The notes under the pieces are model-generated. The model worked only from the letters and a program-made list of their open reading frames with translations, searched no databases and had not been told where the DNA came from. The position numbers were made by a program, and so were the translations under genes. Below are positions 14,367 to 19,706 of a DNA stretch of 19,706 nucleotides, piece after piece; position 1 is the first letter of the stretch; every line of letters starts with the position of its first letter. The DNA comes from an uncultured Ruminococcus sp. (lineage in GTDB: Bacteria > Bacillota > Clostridia > Oscillospirales > Ruminococcaceae): positions 1-19,706 of the forward strand of contig NZ_CAMHRZ010000032.1 of NCBI RefSeq assembly GCF_946187255.1, written 5' to 3'.

Positions 14367-15272
14367 ATGGGATTTTTTGAAAAACTGAAAAACGGTCTGA
14401 GAAAGACAAAGGAATCGATGATGGGCAGGATAGAAAGACTGCTCCATGCATTCACGAAGATAGACGAGGACCTTTTCGAGGAACTGGAAGAAACGCTGAT
14501 ACTGTCTGATATTGGCGTGAATACCTCTGTGAAGATATGCGACAGGGTGCGTGACTACGTCAAGCAGAAGGGCATAACCGATCCTGCGCAGATAAAGGAC
14601 GTGCTGAAGGATGTTATAGCTGAGATGCTGGGCGAGGAACAGCCCCTCGATCTTTCCACCGTACCTTCGGTGATACTGGTAATTGGCGTTAACGGCGTAG
14701 GCAAGACCACCACCATCGGCAAGCTGGCGAACCAGCTGAAAAATCAGGGCAAGCACGTCATCGTGGCGGCTGCGGATACTTTCAGAGCGGCGGCGATAGA
14801 CCAGCTGGAAGTATGGACTGACAGGGCAGGCGTTGAGCTTATCAAGCATAAAGAGGGCTCCGACCCTGCGGCGGTAGTATTCGACGCACTCACTGCGGCA
14901 AAGGCAAGACAGGCAGATGTGGTTATATGCGATACCGCAGGACGTCTCCACAACAAGAAGAACCTGATGAAGGAGCTGGAAAAGATATCGCGTATAGTAC
15001 ACCAGCAGGCAGAGGGCTGTGCGCTGGAGGTATTGCTGGCACTGGATGCCACCACAGGACAGAATGCGGTCAATCAGGCACAGCAGTTCAACGAGGCTGC
15101 GGATATCACAGGTATAATCCTGACAAAGCTGGACGGCACCGCAAAGGGCGGTATCGTGATAACTATATGCGACGATCTGAAGATCCCCGTAAAGCTGATA
15201 ACCGTAGGCGAGAAGATAGACGATATCCAGCCCTTTGTGGCAAGGGATTTTGTGGACGCGCTGTTTGAATAA
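14367..15272 (+). CDS. ftsY: Signal recognition particle receptor FtsY
   Basis: FtsY is the SRP receptor GTPase at the cytoplasmic membrane. It pairs with Ffh to deliver nascent membrane proteins to SecYEG. The 301-residue protein is the compact NG form without the long acidic A-domain. Its N-terminus MGFFEKLKNGLRKTKESMMG is an amphipathic helix likely to contact lipid. The N domain spans about 20-95. GTPase motifs are G1 GVNGVGKT at 107-114, DTFRAAAIDQL at 137-147, G3 DTAGR at 189-193 and G4 TKLD at 253-256, with the closing GEKIDDIQPF. The AAAGGGG site (14352-14358) is partly paired in a weak AAACC/GGTTT hairpin. The usual smc-ftsY proximity is kept but broken by two inserted genes. Confidence 0.98.
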   Translation: MGFFEKLKNGLRKTKESMMGRIERLLHAFTKIDEDLFEELEETLILSDIGVNTSVKICDRVRDYVKQKGITDPAQIKDVLKDVIAEMLGEEQPLDLSTVPSVILVIGVNGVGKTTTIGKLANQLKNQGKHVIVAAADTFRAAAIDQLEVWTDRAGVELIKHKEGSDPAAVVFDALTAAKARQADVVICDTAGRLHNKKNLMKELEKISRIVHQQAEGCALEVLLALDATTGQNAVNQAQQFNEAADITGIILTKLDGTAKGGIVITICDDLKIPVKLITVGEKIDDIQPFVARDFVDALFE

Positions 15273-15284
15273 GGAAATAGCGGT

Positions 15285-15737
15285 ATGATACTGATAGATC
15301 TCGGGATAATATGTCTCGGACAGACAAAGCGCACATTCCCCCGAAGTATACCAAAGGTGAGATATAGAAGTCATGTCAGGAGAGAAGATTCGGCTCCCAT
15401 GTATGATGAGTGGTATCATTTTGAAGCTGCCGACAGGCTGACGGGGATATGGTATCTTGCGTGGCTGACGGATGATATATTCCTGGAACAGAGTATGTTC
15501 GATATCGCGGAAAAAGGCAGTCCGAATATATATGTCGTTCCCGAATGGGAGGATACTGTGAGAGAACTGCTGGGATATTATCTCAAAGAATCCCCGATAC
15601 ACAGGATAGCTGTGCTGCTGAGGATACAGGACAGATCCGAAAATGTGACCCATGAGGAATGCACTCTCGATGAGTTCATGGAGATGCTGAGAGCGGGAGA
15701 TGTCAGGTGGAACGAGCTGTATCATATCGGCGGATGA
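15285..15737 (+). CDS. Hypothetical protein between ftsY and rdgB
   Basis: I do not recognise this 150-residue protein. The N-terminus (MILIDLGIICLGQTKRTFPRS) has a short hydrophobic start followed by a basic patch to about residue 33. The rest is acidic and mixed alpha/beta, with aromatic clusters YDEWYHFEAADRLTGIWYLAWLTDD (about 40-64) and a repeated Glu/Asp-rich pattern towards the end. The hydrophobic stretch is too short and lacks a cleavage site for a clear signal peptide, so a cytoplasmic location is likelier. AAGGAAA at 15271-15277 lies 7 bases before the ATG, and it starts 12 bases after ftsY. The next gene begins 25 bases after its stop, so it belongs to the same transcription unit. 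Confidence 0.78.
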   Translation: MILIDLGIICLGQTKRTFPRSIPKVRYRSHVRREDSAPMYDEWYHFEAADRLTGIWYLAWLTDDIFLEQSMFDIAEKGSPNIYVVPEWEDTVRELLGYYLKESPIHRIAVLLRIQDRSENVTHEECTLDEFMEMLRAGDVRWNELYHIGG

Positions 15738-15762
15738 AACTTTAAAGAGCGGAAGTGATATA

Positions 15763-16341
15763 ATGAAACTTGTGATAGCAAGCAACAACAAGGGCAAGAT
15801 AAGAGAATACAAGCAGATACTCGAACCGCTGGGATACGAGGTCATGAGCCAGTCGGAGGCGGGACTGAACCTGGAAGTCGAGGAGACAGGCACCACCTTT
15901 GCGGAGAATTCCGCGCTGAAAGCAAGGGCTGCCTATAAGGAACTGGGCTGTGCGGTGCTGGCGGACGACAGCGGTCTTTCGGTGGATGCGCTGAACGGCG
16001 AGCCGGGGGTATACTCTGCAAGATACGGCGGCATTGACGATGATAAGGAAAGATGCCTGTATATGCTGAAAAAGCTGGAGGACGTTCCCGATGACAAGAG
16101 GGGAGCCCACTTTGTATGCACGATACACTTTATCGATACCGACGGCAGTGAGATATGCGTGGAGGGCAGAGTTTACGGCACCATCAACCGCGCCCCCGTC
16201 GGCGAGAACGGCTTCGGGTACGACCCTGTGTTCATGTATGAGGGCAGGAGCTTTGCGGAGATACCCGCAGAGGAGAAGAATGCAGTTTCCCACAGGGCAA
16301 ATGCGCTGAAACAGCTGGAAGAAAGGCTGAAAGCACGATGA
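15763..16341 (+). CDS. rdgB: XTP/dITP pyrophosphatase (RdgB/HAM1 family)
   Basis: This enzyme hydrolyses non-canonical purine nucleoside triphosphates (XTP, dITP, ITP) to monophosphates and pyrophosphate, keeping deaminated bases out of DNA and RNA. The 192-residue protein is full length. Family marks are ASNNKGKIREY (6-16, phosphate binding), ETGTTFAENSALKA (41-54), the metal/catalytic ADDSGLSVDAL starting at residue 67 with D68 and D69, GVYSARYGG, ENGFGYDPVF and the nucleobase-site SHRANALKQL. ATG 15763 matches the family start; a longer frame from 15700 would overlap the upstream gene. The ribosome binding site is around GAGCGGAAGTG. An ATGA at 16338-16341 joins its stop to a tiny open frame. 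Confidence 0.96.
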   Translation: MKLVIASNNKGKIREYKQILEPLGYEVMSQSEAGLNLEVEETGTTFAENSALKARAAYKELGCAVLADDSGLSVDALNGEPGVYSARYGGIDDDKERCLYMLKKLEDVPDDKRGAHFVCTIHFIDTDGSEICVEGRVYGTINRAPVGENGFGYDPVFMYEGRSFAEIPAEEKNAVSHRANALKQLEERLKAR

Positions 16342-16400
16342 GGTACGCCGAACTGCCTAAGCACTGGCAGAGTATATATTCGACAGGTTCGACGATATGA
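16338..16400 (+). CDS. Possible 20-residue micropeptide or gene remnant
   Basis: The frame MRYAELPKHWQSIYSTGSTI starts in an ATGA overlap with the rdgB stop and ends 15 bases before yhbY. The overlap would allow translational coupling, but there is no separate ribosome binding site, and I know no matching family. It could equally be chance. Confidence 0.2.
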   Translation: MRYAELPKHWQSIYSTGSTI

Positions 16401-16415
16401 TGAAAGGAAAATGAT

Positions 16416-16712
16416 ATGATAACAACTAAGCAGAGGGCTGAGCTTAAAAGCATAGCAATGAAGATGCGTCCGTCTTTCCAGATAGGCAAGGGCGGGCTGA
16501 ACGATGCGCAGACGGCGCAGATAGACGATTATCTCAGGGTACACGAGATAATCAAGGTAAAGGTGCTGGAGAACTCCATGTACACCGCAAGGGAAGCGGC
16601 AGAGGAGATCGCAGAAAAGATAGGTGCGGAGGTAGTGCAGGTCATCGGTGCGAACTTCGTACTTTACAAGCGCAATGAGGAAGAGCCTGTTATCAGGTTC
16701 AAGAGCAAATGA
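16416..16712 (+). CDS. yhbY: Ribosome assembly RNA-binding protein YhbY (CRM domain)
   Basis: YhbY (YqeI in Bacillus) is a single CRM-domain RNA-binding protein associated with pre-50S ribosomal particles. The 98-residue protein is full length. It begins MITTKQRAELKSIAMKMRPSFQIGKGG, with the signature GKGG loop at 24-27, then the NDAQTAQIDDYLRVHEIIKVKVLEN core and the VIGANFVLYKRNEE strand near the C-terminus. AAAGGAAAA at 16403-16411 precedes ATG 16416. Its stop overlaps the nadD start (ATGA at 16709-16712), which is the usual yqeI-nadD-yqeK arrangement of Firmicutes and supports both identifications. Confidence 0.95.
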   Translation: MITTKQRAELKSIAMKMRPSFQIGKGGLNDAQTAQIDDYLRVHEIIKVKVLENSMYTAREAAEEIAEKIGAEVVQVIGANFVLYKRNEEEPVIRFKSK

Positions 16713-17320
16713 GGAACATAGGCGTATACGGAGGTACCTTTGACCCGATACACAAGGGTCATGCAAGACTGCTGGAGCTGGCGAAAAGAGAGTACGGTCT
16801 TGACAAAGTGATAGTCATGCCCGACAGGATACCGCCCCACAAACAGCGGGAGGATATGGCTTCTCCCGAAGACAGGCTGGAAATGTGCAGGCTGGCATTT
16901 GCAGGGCGTGATGATATCGAGGTGAGCGACTACGAGATACGGCAGGAGGGCAAGAGCTATTCGGTGCTGACTTTGCGGCATCTGAAAAAGCTGTACCCTG
17001 AGGACAGGCTGTGGTTCATAATGGGCAGTGATATGCTGACGAGTTTTACGCAGTGGTACTGCTATGAGGAGATACTCACACTGGCGGGGCTTATATGTCT
17101 GACAAGGTACAGGGGCGACCGTGACGAGCTGGAAGCGGCGGCGGAAGTTCTTCGTGAAAAGGGCGGCGAGATAAGGCTGCTGCCTGCGGATGCTTTTGAG
17201 GTATCGAGTTCACAGCTGAGAGAGCTTATCGCTCAGGGTGGTGACCTCAGTGGATATCTCAGCGACAGAGTTAAAGAATACATTAACAGCAAAGGGCTTT
17301 ACAGAAAGCGTGAGGGTTGA
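16709..17320 (+). CDS. nadD: Nicotinate-nucleotide adenylyltransferase NadD
   Basis: NadD joins nicotinate mononucleotide and ATP to form deamido-NAD, a required step of NAD synthesis. The 203-residue protein is full length with the nucleotidyltransferase motif GGTFDPIHKGH at 8-18 (the (H/T)xGH element), the IPPHK loop, the FIMGSDML segment and the C-terminal VSSSQLRELI, corresponding to the ISSTxIR motif of the family. Starting within the yhbY stop indicates coupling; no separate Shine-Dalgarno is obvious. Its own stop overlaps the beginning of yqeK. Confidence 0.97.
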   Translation: MRNIGVYGGTFDPIHKGHARLLELAKREYGLDKVIVMPDRIPPHKQREDMASPEDRLEMCRLAFAGRDDIEVSDYEIRQEGKSYSVLTLRHLKKLYPEDRLWFIMGSDMLTSFTQWYCYEEILTLAGLICLTRYRGDRDELEAAAEVLREKGGEIRLLPADAFEVSSSQLRELIAQGGDLSGYLSDRVKEYINSKGLYRKREG

Positions 17321-17322
17321 CA

Positions 17323-17904
17323 TTGAAAGAGACCAAGCAGATAGGGATATACAAGAAATATCTAAGAGAGCATTTATCAAAAAAGAGGTACACCCATTCA
17401 CTCAACGTGGCTGCGGCTGCGGTGGAGCTTGCGAAGAAGTATGACGGTGACAGCGACAAGGCATACACTGCGGGACTGCTGCATGATATAGCGAAGGAGA
17501 TGCCTGTTGAGGAACAGCTGGCGCTGGTGAAGGAGTCGGTGCTGGATGTCAGCGAGATAGAGACAAAGTCGGTGCCGCTTTACCATGCCATCGCGGGTGC
17601 TGAGATGGTGCAGAAGGTATTCGGGATACGCGACGAGGAAATGATATGGGCGATACGCTGGCACACGGTGGCGGCAGGCGGAATGAGCAAGCTGGCGGTG
17701 ATAGTATATCTGGCTGATCTTATCTCAGCCGACCGCGAGTACAAGGATGTCAACCGTATGCGCAAGCTGGCAGACAAGAGCCTTGAACGCGCCATGTGCG
17801 AAGCCCTGCGTTTCTCGGTAGGCGATTCGGTGAGCAAAGGCAACAGCATCCCCGTTTCCACCATAGAAGCCTACAACGAATACATCCGCTACAAAAAGTC
17901 CTAA
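17323..17904 (+). CDS. yqeK: HD-domain hydrolase YqeK (probable diadenosine tetraphosphatase), TTG start
   Basis: YqeK proteins of Gram-positive bacteria hydrolyse diadenosine tetraphosphate symmetrically. The protein (193 residues) shows HD-superfamily metal ligands: H25 in RYTHSLNVA, H54-D55 in GLLHDIAKE, a later His in RWHTVA and Asp in VYLADLISADRE. There is no ATG near the start. I place it at TTG 17323, six bases after GAGGG (17312-17316); TTG 17317, overlapping the nadD stop, is possible but leaves no spacing. It is the last gene of the yhbY-nadD-yqeK run. The frequent downstream partners (an LCP-family protein and rsfS) are absent; instead a short gene-free stretch follows. Confidence 0.93.
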   Translation: MKETKQIGIYKKYLREHLSKKRYTHSLNVAAAAVELAKKYDGDSDKAYTAGLLHDIAKEMPVEEQLALVKESVLDVSEIETKSVPLYHAIAGAEMVQKVFGIRDEEMIWAIRWHTVAAGGMSKLAVIVYLADLISADREYKDVNRMRKLADKSLERAMCEALRFSVGDSVSKGNSIPVSTIEAYNEYIRYKKS

Positions 17905-18071
17905 CGGTCCTAACGCCGGACGGGCGGGCACGTTACATATTTTGTCGTGGGGCGCGGTGTGTTTCTCGGTAGCCGTTGGAGTTGTGGGCAATACTCACAC
18001 TCACCGGCGGAGCAGGTTTATTCAGGGCTTTACGTTTAAAAAAGTGGATAGCACAGAAAGGGATGTTTGCA
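17905..18071. other. Short gene-free stretch after yqeK, no clear terminator
   Basis: This stretch is 167 bases. It begins with a doubled CCTAACG (tcCTAACGgtCCTAACGcc) and a GC-rich run, then mixed sequence without a convincing promoter, T-tailed hairpin or gene. Spurious frames from either flank enter it. The composition (GTGGGGCGCGGTGTGT, then GGCGGAGCAGG) differs from neighbouring genes and could be a repeat copy, but this cannot be shown from one window. Confidence 0.5.
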
Positions 18072-18542
18072 ATGATGAAAGATCATTCGGAGACAGCCTG
18101 CGACCTTTTTGCGGGCGGGTTCAACTGCGCACAGTCGGTGTTTGCGGCGTTCTCGGATGTTACGGGATTTGACAGGGATACCGCCTTGAAGCTGGCATCG
18201 GGTTTCGGCGCAGGTATGGGCAGGATGAGAGAGGTCTGCGGGACTTTTTCCGCGATGGTGATGGTCGTTGATATGCTGTATGGTACGGGAGAAGAATTCA
18301 CCTTTGAAGACAAGGCAGCGCATTACAAGCTGATACAGGAGCTTGCCGCGCAGTTCCGTGAGGTACACGGCACTATAATATGCCGCGAGCTGCTGCAGGG
18401 GCTCAAAGTCACCAGCGACCCCACCCCCGAACAGCGCACAGAGAAGTATTACAAGGTGCGTCCCTGCATAAAGTTCGTGCGCACTGCGGCGGAGATACTT
18501 GACAGATACATAGCCGAGCACCCGGTCAATAATGGTCAGTAA
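18072..18542 (+). CDS. C_GCAxxG_C_C family protein (putative redox or metal protein)
   Basis: The family is named after its conserved cysteines; its biochemical role is not established, and redox activity or cluster binding has been suggested. The 156-residue protein has Cys19 in GGFNCAQSV, the glycine-rich GFGAGMGRMREVCGTFSA (44-61) with Cys56, Cys104 in TIICRELL and Cys132 in VRPCIKFV, matching the family pattern. The usual CGAxxG block reads CGTFSA here. ATG 18072 is preferred because AAAGGG at 18057-18062 is 9 bases upstream; earlier in-frame starts (17976, 18063) add sequence with no family similarity. It is probably expressed from its own promoter, since yqeK ends 167 bases upstream, but I could not identify one. 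Confidence 0.85.
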   Translation: MMKDHSETACDLFAGGFNCAQSVFAAFSDVTGFDRDTALKLASGFGAGMGRMREVCGTFSAMVMVVDMLYGTGEEFTFEDKAAHYKLIQELAAQFREVHGTIICRELLQGLKVTSDPTPEQRTEKYYKVRPCIKFVRTAAEILDRYIAEHPVNNGQ

Positions 18543-18606
18543 TGTGTATTGTTTATAATAATTGCAGTAATTATTTATATAAAGTGCTGAAAATATGAAT
18601 AATCCA

Positions 18607-18635
18607 TTGCAATGTGAGAGGTTATGAGTTATAAT
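18607..18635 (+). promoter_or_regulatory. Sigma-A-type promoter for the following small membrane protein
   Basis: A -35 element TTGCAA (18607-18612) and a perfect -10 TATAAT (18630-18635) are separated by exactly 17 bases, within a markedly AT-rich stretch. The start of transcription would be near 18642, leaving a leader of about 37 bases that contains GGGGGA at 18667-18672. Confidence 0.75.
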
Positions 18636-18678
18636 TAAATCATAAAGCAATAATATCGAGAATATAGGGGGAAATGAT

Positions 18679-18969
18679 ATGGAACCGATCAAGGCATTTA
18701 TAGAAAAATGGCGTAACAAGCTGGCATATATGGAATTCAGCGACCTTTTCCCGCTGAACAGAAAGTGTGATATACGCGATGTCAAGAGTGTACTGTTTTT
18801 TGTGGGCGCCTATTTGGTTGCGCTGATATTCTGTGCGCTTTTATTCGTGGTACTGGGTGCTATCCCTTACATCGGCTGGCTTTTCAGAGCAATAGGTGTG
18901 CTCGTTGCGATCTATGCTATCGTAGGCATGGTACACATTCTCGGGCAGTACATGAAATTCAATTCATAG
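18679..18969 (+). CDS. Small two-helix membrane protein of unknown function
   Basis: The 96-residue protein has a charged cytoplasmic-type N-terminus (MEPIKAFIEKWRNKLAYMEFSDLF) and two hydrophobic helices, about 37-60 (VLFFVGAYLVALIFCALLFVVLG) and 64-88 (YIGWLFRAIGVLVAIYAIVGMVHIL), joined by a short Pro/Gly turn. The ends are short, so both termini probably face the same side of the membrane. The gene is monocistronic: its own -35/-10 promoter lies at 18607-18635, GGGGGA lies 6 bases before the ATG, and a strong terminator follows 8 bases after the stop. I do not recognise the family. Confidence 0.85.
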   Translation: MEPIKAFIEKWRNKLAYMEFSDLFPLNRKCDIRDVKSVLFFVGAYLVALIFCALLFVVLGAIPYIGWLFRAIGVLVAIYAIVGMVHILGQYMKFNS

Positions 18970-18977
18970 CATCTGAG

Positions 18978-19001
18978 GGACTGCTTCGGCAGTCCTTTTT
19001 T
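18978..19001 (+). terminator. Strong rho-independent terminator
   Basis: GGACTGC (18978-18984) and GCAGTCC (18989-18995) form a perfect 7-bp stem closed by the stable TTCG tetraloop, followed by six T (18996-19001). It ends the small membrane protein transcript. Confidence 0.96.
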
Positions 19002-19010
19002 GTTGGTAAA

Positions 19011-19051
19011 AAACAGCGGGTCATGCGTTTGATCATGCATGACCCGTATTT
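19011..19051 (-). terminator. Rho-independent terminator of the serine protease gene, possibly bidirectional
   Basis: CGGGTCATGC (19017-19026) pairs perfectly with GCATGACCCG (19037-19046). Read on the - strand the stem is followed by CTGTTTTTT, and it lies just after the protease stop. Read on the + strand it is followed by TATTTTTAT, so it may also back up the terminator at 18978-19001. Confidence 0.85.
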
Positions 19052-19706
19052 TTATTTCCCTAAAAATCCGCTTATGAACGGATAGATATCCTTGTAGTTT
19101 ATGGCAAGATTGAGGTTCTGTCCGTCCTCGATGCCGCCGAAGCACATACCTATCAGCTCGCCGTAGGCATTCAGCAGCGCACCGCCCGAGCTGCCGGGAG
19201 ATATGGGGGCTGTGAACTGTATCGCTTCTATCTCGCCCACCTTGCGGAAGCCCGAGATTATACCGTCCGAAACGGTATTTAACAGCCCCATCGGGCTGCC
19301 GATGGCGATGACCTTCTGCCCGCGCACCAGCTCGCCTCTCTGTCCTCTGTAAAGCGGCAGTGGCTTCAATGAACGATTGACGCGAAGCAGAGCCATATCA
19401 TTTATGGTGTGGTATTTTATCACCTGTACGGGATAGGGGCGGTCGTCGTTCTCAAACCTGGCAGCGAAGCCCGAACCTTTCCTTACCACATGGCAGTTGG
19501 TGAGTATGAACCCGTTAGCGCCCACCGCGATGCCCGAACCGTTTCCGATGATGTTGCCCTGCTGATCGCACACAGCTATCATAACCACCGACTCGGAGCG
19601 CTGAGCCAGCTCAACTCCCGAAAGCTCTCTGCCCGAAACACCTGTCACTGCGTTTCCCGTCCTGTCAGCGCGGGGCGGTATGTTCATCCGCACATTGCCG
19701 CCGTTG
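19052..19706 (-). CDS. Trypsin/HtrA-like serine protease, 5' truncated by the window edge
   Basis: This is a S1C-type serine protease domain. The frame is open to the window end, and the GTG at 19693 is unlikely to be the real start. The visible 217 residues begin with a Gly/Asn/Pro-rich linker (NGGNVRMNIPPRADRTG), then the domain from about RSESVVMIAVCDQQGNIIGNGSG. The catalytic triad is intact: His in LTNCHVV (codon at 19492-19490), Asp in INDMALLRV (19399-19397) and Ser in SPGSSGGALL (19189-19187). The protein stops soon after the protease fold (YKDIYPFISGFLGK), so it has no PDZ domain, unlike classic HtrA/DegP. The linker suggests an N-terminal anchor or another domain before the window edge. 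It converges on the small membrane protein gene. Confidence 0.9.
   Translation of the reverse strand, partial: NGGNVRMNIPPRADRTGNAVTGVSGRELSGVELAQRSESVVMIAVCDQQGNIIGNGSGIAVGANGFILTNCHVVRKGSGFAARFENDDRPYPVQVIKYHTINDMALLRVNRSLKPLPLYRGQRGELVRGQKVIAIGSPMGLLNTVSDGIISGFRKVGEIEAIQFTAPISPGSSGGALLNAYGELIGMCFGGIEDGQNLNLAINYKDIYPFISGFLGK

Noticed and set aside
14316..15896. 526-residue open frame on the - strand opposite ftsY
   Set aside because: It is antisense to ftsY and rdgB, which have clear family motifs. The protein is Tyr/His/Ser/Leu-rich as expected for an antisense shadow of purine-rich genes.

Overview
The window looks like core chromosome from an anaerobic, fibre-associated Firmicute of the Ruminococcus type (Oscillospiraceae). 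Evidence: a secreted protein with a C-terminal type I dockerin (the cellulosome anchoring module), Gram-positive housekeeping blocks in their usual order (plsX-rnc-...-smc-...-ftsY and yhbY-nadD-yqeK), strong AGGAGG-type ribosome binding sites, folate-dependent TrmFO, and purine-rich, moderately GC-rich coding sequence. The species cannot be fixed from the sequence alone.

Layout. All genes but the last read on the + strand, most with overlapping or closely spaced ends. (1) 1-4046: the 3' part of trmFO, a small membrane protein, then three consecutive lipoproteins with the same plan (lipobox, low-complexity linker, beta-rich domain, similar C-terminal G-x-(I/L)-x-(I/L)-P motif). (2) 4062-5764: plsX and rnc, overlapping by one base. 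(3) 5765-6298: a 534-base gene-free stretch with a 7-bp tandem repeat, at least six hairpins or inverted repeats, and a pair of imperfect 46-bp direct repeats. This is the least explained DNA in the window. (4) 6299-9173: an Elp3-like radical SAM protein with an extra zinc-ribbon-like domain at its C-terminus, two proteins of unknown function and a short NeuD/PglD-like acyltransferase. (5) 9224-15272: smc, a NUDIX hydrolase, the dockerin-bearing leucine-rich repeat protein and ftsY. (6) 15285-17904: an unknown protein, rdgB-type XTP/dITP pyrophosphatase, yhbY, nadD, yqeK. (7) 18072-18969: a C_GCAxxG_C_C family protein and a two-helix membrane protein with its own sigma-A-type promoter and a very clear terminator. 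(8) 19052-19706: the 3' part of a trypsin/HtrA-like serine protease on the - strand, converging on the previous gene.

How the genes fit together. Most form a growth and housekeeping set: tRNA modification (TrmFO, probably the radical SAM protein), phospholipid synthesis (PlsX), RNA processing and ribosome assembly (RNase III, YhbY), chromosome organisation (SMC), membrane targeting (FtsY), nucleotide pool cleaning (RdgB-like, NUDIX), NAD synthesis (NadD) and dinucleotide turnover (YqeK). Accessory envelope or secreted proteins are inserted between them: the lipoprotein trio and the dockerin protein.

I did not find a convincing complete new defence, mobile or biosynthetic system. The best candidates for undescribed biology are the structured intergenic element at about 5763-6252, the radical SAM/zinc-ribbon fusion, and the tandem lipoprotein family.
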